From SSF53 sp036170535 (GTDB lineage: Bacteria; Spirochaetota; Leptospiria; Leptospirales; Leptonemataceae), in the NCBI GenBank assembly GCA_036170535.1, contig JAVHPJ010000018.1, forward strand, positions 1 to 22,499: a DNA stretch of 22,499 bases, read 5' to 3'. Positions 20,613-22,499 of this stretch are shown piece by piece. The notes below the pieces were generated by a model that was not told the DNA's origin, ran no database searches, and saw only the letters and a list, made by a program, of their open reading frames with translations. The position numbers and the translations under genes are program-made. Position 1 is the stretch's first letter. The number at the start of each line of letters is the position of its first letter.

Positions 20613-21368
20613 ATGAACGCCCCGCGCACCCTGTCCTTTTACGCCCTGCTCGAACTTGCCGGGCTCATCGCCTTTGGCGCCCTTTTTACGAGCACTCTCG
20701 CTGGCGCCAGCGTGCAGCTGCTGGCGAGCCCCCTGGGCGGCCTGTGGCTGGCAAGCGCACTGGTTATGGGCTGGCTCGCGGCGGATCTGGGGTCCGGCCT
20801 TGTGCACTGGCTCTTTGACAACTACTTCGAAGAAACCACGCCGTTTTTTGGTCCTAACGTGGTCTTCCCCTTTCGCGAGCATCACTCGGACCCGGAAAAC
20901 ATCACGCGCCACAACTTGCGCGAGATGCTGGGCAACAGTGCGCTCATCACCCTGCCCGTGCAGCTGGGCGCCTTTGCGCTCACCGAGTTGCGGCCCGTAC
21001 TGGCCAGTTTTCTGAGCGCAGCGGCGATCTTCGGAGTGCTGGCGAACCTGTTTCACAGTTGGGCCCATCTGCCGCGAATTCCGGCCTGGCTCTATTGGCT
21101 GCAGAAGACGCGCCTCGTGCTGAATCCTGCGCATCACGAAATCCACCACACGGCGCCGCACGCTTCGCACTACTGCGTTTGCTCGGGCGCGATGAACGCA
21201 TTTTTGTCCCGGATCCGTTTCTGGGAAAGCCTCGAATGGACGATTTATCTCGCGTTTCGCGTGCGACCGCGCCACGCTCTGCCGATCGGCGATGCCGCGG
21301 CGGGCGGCTTAACCAAAGAAACAGCCCTTCAGGCGGGACACGAATCGATTCGCACGCGGCTGGCATAA
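20613..21368 (+). CDS. carF: CarF/PEDS1 (TMEM189)-type plasmanylethanolamine desaturase
   Basis: A 251-residue membrane protein with two or three N-terminal helices and the histidine-rich blocks of the Kua/TMEM189/CarF family: DLGSGLVHWLFDN (H65), FREHHSDPENITRHN (H90, H91, H100), NLFHSWAH (H148, H152) and PAHHEIHHTAPHASHYCVCSG (H174, H175, H178, H179, H183, H186), then FWESLEW. These are metal-binding His motifs of a di-iron, oxygen-dependent desaturase that makes the vinyl-ether bond of plasmalogens from alkyl-ether lipids, as known for human PEDS1 and Myxococcus CarF. It therefore implies ether lipids in the host. ATG 20613 has GAGAG about ten bases upstream. A PPP phosphatase gene follows after 15 bases. 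The family assignment is strong; the enzyme has not been tested. Confidence 0.88.
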   Translation: MNAPRTLSFYALLELAGLIAFGALFTSTLAGASVQLLASPLGGLWLASALVMGWLAADLGSGLVHWLFDNYFEETTPFFGPNVVFPFREHHSDPENITRHNLREMLGNSALITLPVQLGAFALTELRPVLASFLSAAAIFGVLANLFHSWAHLPRIPAWLYWLQKTRLVLNPAHHEIHHTAPHASHYCVCSGAMNAFLSRIRFWESLEWTIYLAFRVRPRHALPIGDAAAGGLTKETALQAGHESIRTRLA

Positions 21369-21383
21369 ACCTGCTGCGAACAT

Positions 21384-22016
21384 ATGGAACGTTTTTTCGC
21401 CGTGGGCGACATTCATGGCTCCGTGGAGCCGCTGGATGAGTTGCTCGAAGTCTGGCGCAGCAACTACTCCGACCGCCGCCTGGTCTTCCTCGGCGACTAC
21501 ATTGACCGCGGAGCGGACCCGGAAGGCGTCTTACAACGACTGCAGTCCCTGGACGCAGACGATGCTGCGCCCGTGTTTCTCATGGGCAATCATGAGGAAA
21601 TGCTGATCTCCGTGATCGAGGTTCTTGATACGCCGGAAAAACAGCAGCTGTTTCTGGATGCGAAACGGATTTCACGCGCCAGCTACAACTGGATTGTGCG
21701 CCGTTGCCAGTACTTATACGAAACGAACGAATATCTCTTTGCCCATGCGGGTCCCAATCCGGCGCGCAGCCTATCGGAACAACGCCCGAGCGACTACGCC
21801 TGGACCTTTCATACCGGTCACTTTCCGCAAACAAACAAGTGGGTGATTCACGGACATCAGACGCAGGAGGCGCCCGGGATCGACGGAAACAACGTCAACG
21901 TCGACACCGGGTGCGGAAAAAACGGTCCGCTGAGCGCCGTCCTTTTGCCGGAATTGAAATTTATTACGACGCAGTCGCGCGGGCCGTCGCGCACGCGGTA
22001 TGACGAATCGGACTGA
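21384..22016 (+). CDS. PPP-family serine/threonine phosphatase (metallophosphoesterase)
   Basis: A 210-residue cytoplasmic protein with all metal motifs of bacterial/phage PPP phosphatases: GDIHG (8-12), GDYIDRG (37-43), GNHE (68-71), FAHAG (119-123) and VIHGHQT (154-160), followed by NVDTGCGKNGPLSAV. The size and motif spacing match the PrpA/lambda-phosphatase group, which removes phosphate from Ser/Thr or related substrates using two metal ions; diadenosine tetraphosphatases are related and cannot be excluded. The ATG is 15 bases after the desaturase stop, suggesting co-transcription, although a functional link is not evident. The ribosome site is weak. It converges on the next gene, with eight bases between stop codons. 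Confidence 0.9.
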   Translation: MERFFAVGDIHGSVEPLDELLEVWRSNYSDRRLVFLGDYIDRGADPEGVLQRLQSLDADDAAPVFLMGNHEEMLISVIEVLDTPEKQQLFLDAKRISRASYNWIVRRCQYLYETNEYLFAHAGPNPARSLSEQRPSDYAWTFHTGHFPQTNKWVIHGHQTQEAPGIDGNNVNVDTGCGKNGPLSAVLLPELKFITTQSRGPSRTRYDESD

Positions 22017-22024
22017 TCAACGCC

Positions 22025-22499
22025 TCAGCGCTCAAAATAGGCCGGCGCTTCCAGCTGACGCAGCACGCCGTCCGACTCCATGCGTCGAATCAGTTCGATG
22101 TTGCGTCGTGCACGCGCGCCCTGCTCGGCCGGACCGCGACGTATAACTTCACGATACAGATTTTGCGCCGCGGTCAGCTCGCGAAAGCGAAAGGCGATTA
22201 ACGCGCGACGTTCGAGCACGCCCGGGTAATTCAGACTTTGCAGCCGCGTTTTCAAAAAGCCCAGGCGTTCGCGCGCCGCCGGCAGATCGATCCGCAGCAG
22301 TCGATAATATTCGCGCTCCAGTCGATCGTCCATCCGATCCAGCAACCGGGCCTTCACGCGGTTGATGGACCGGCGAATCTCCAGCTCCTGGCGTTCGGCT
22401 TCCTGGTAGTCCGCTTCAATACGTAAGAAGTTTGCAGTCGCCTGCTCGAGTTGCGTTTTTTCCTCGGCGGTGCGCTGGCGGCGGCGATGAATCGCCGCC
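22025..22499 (-). CDS. Partial helical/coiled-coil protein, 5' end outside window
   Basis: The reading frame stays open from its stop at 22025 to the window edge (at least 157 residues), so the start lies beyond 22499. A GTG at 22357 is in frame, but the sequence upstream of it is equally coding-like, so it is not taken as the start. The visible part is strongly charged and helical: RQRTAEEKTQLEQATANFLR, then YQEAERQELEIRRSINRVK, then a region with LYREVIRRGPAEQGARARRNIELIRR that resembles a TPR-like helix pair, and a polar tail ending EAPAYFER. Family not recognised; a coiled-coil plus tetratricopeptide-like protein is the best description. Confidence 0.75.
   Translation of the reverse strand, partial: AAIHRRRQRTAEEKTQLEQATANFLRIEADYQEAERQELEIRRSINRVKARLLDRMDDRLEREYYRLLRIDLPAARERLGFLKTRLQSLNYPGVLERRALIAFRFRELTAAQNLYREVIRRGPAEQGARARRNIELIRRMESDGVLRQLEAPAYFER

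Noticed and set aside
20388..21275. N-terminal extension of the bactofilin frame
   Set aside because: It would overlap the divergent desaturase gene, which has strong family motifs, and bactofilin is complete from 20387.

Overview
The window is a GC-rich chromosomal segment of a Gram-negative-type bacterium. It reads as ordinary, densely packed chromosome: no integrase, transposase, phage gene or CRISPR array is visible. The mixture of a bactofilin next to a membrane LysM/M23 peptidase, a rho gene and rpmE on one strand, a CarF/PEDS1-type plasmalogen desaturase, a MoxR-DUF58-transglutaminase operon and a very large ATPase/histidine-kinase hybrid would fit a high-GC member or relative of the Leptospirales (Spirochaetota). 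This is an inference from gene content; no taxonomic marker was compared, and a myxobacterium-like or other lineage is not excluded.

Layout. Positions 1-260 hold a tRNA-Asn(GUU) on the minus strand with its promoter. A soluble PAS-GGDEF-EAL protein (260-2716, +) and a small membrane protein (2752-3147, +) follow. From 3144 to about 10130 lies a minus-strand operon, transcribed right to left: MoxR AAA+ ATPase, DUF58 protein, a TgpA-like membrane transglutaminase with a roughly 200-residue Gly/Gln/Asn-rich linker, a secreted PQQ-type beta-propeller, and a DUF6498 membrane protein. Most junctions are tight; one is a TGATG stop/start overlap. Further right on the minus strand are an unrecognised 260-residue protein and rpmE (ribosomal protein L31).

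From 11398 to 16761 (+) a single gene encodes a 1787-residue signalling protein: STAND-type ATPase, helical-repeat region, GAF, HisKA-HATPase kinase, receiver, then a second histidine-kinase-like module with its own H-box. It sits on the opposite strand between rho (16797-18386, -) and rpmE (11038-11238, -), two genes that are direct neighbours in many bacteria. Upstream of rho are a LysM-LysM-M23 endopeptidase (18619-19863, -) and a bactofilin (19986-20387, -), probably a cell-shape pair. Divergent from the bactofilin are a CarF/TMEM189-family desaturase (20613-21368, +) and a PPP-type phosphatase (21384-22016, +). The window ends inside a helical protein on the minus strand.

How the parts fit. 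Three themes appear: envelope construction (MoxR/DUF58/transglutaminase operon, bactofilin with M23 peptidase, plasmalogen desaturase), signalling (c-di-GMP phosphodiesterase, hybrid kinase, PPP phosphatase) and core expression machinery (tRNA-Asn, L31, Rho). The most unusual items are the double-kinase hybrid protein, the composition of the MoxR operon with its extreme low-complexity transglutaminase, and an oxygen-dependent vinyl-ether lipid desaturase in a bacterium. No intergenic stretch exceeds 300 bases; the longest are 18387-18618 (rho leader), 20388-20612 (bactofilin/desaturase divergent region) and 124-259 (tRNA/c-di-GMP gene divergent region).
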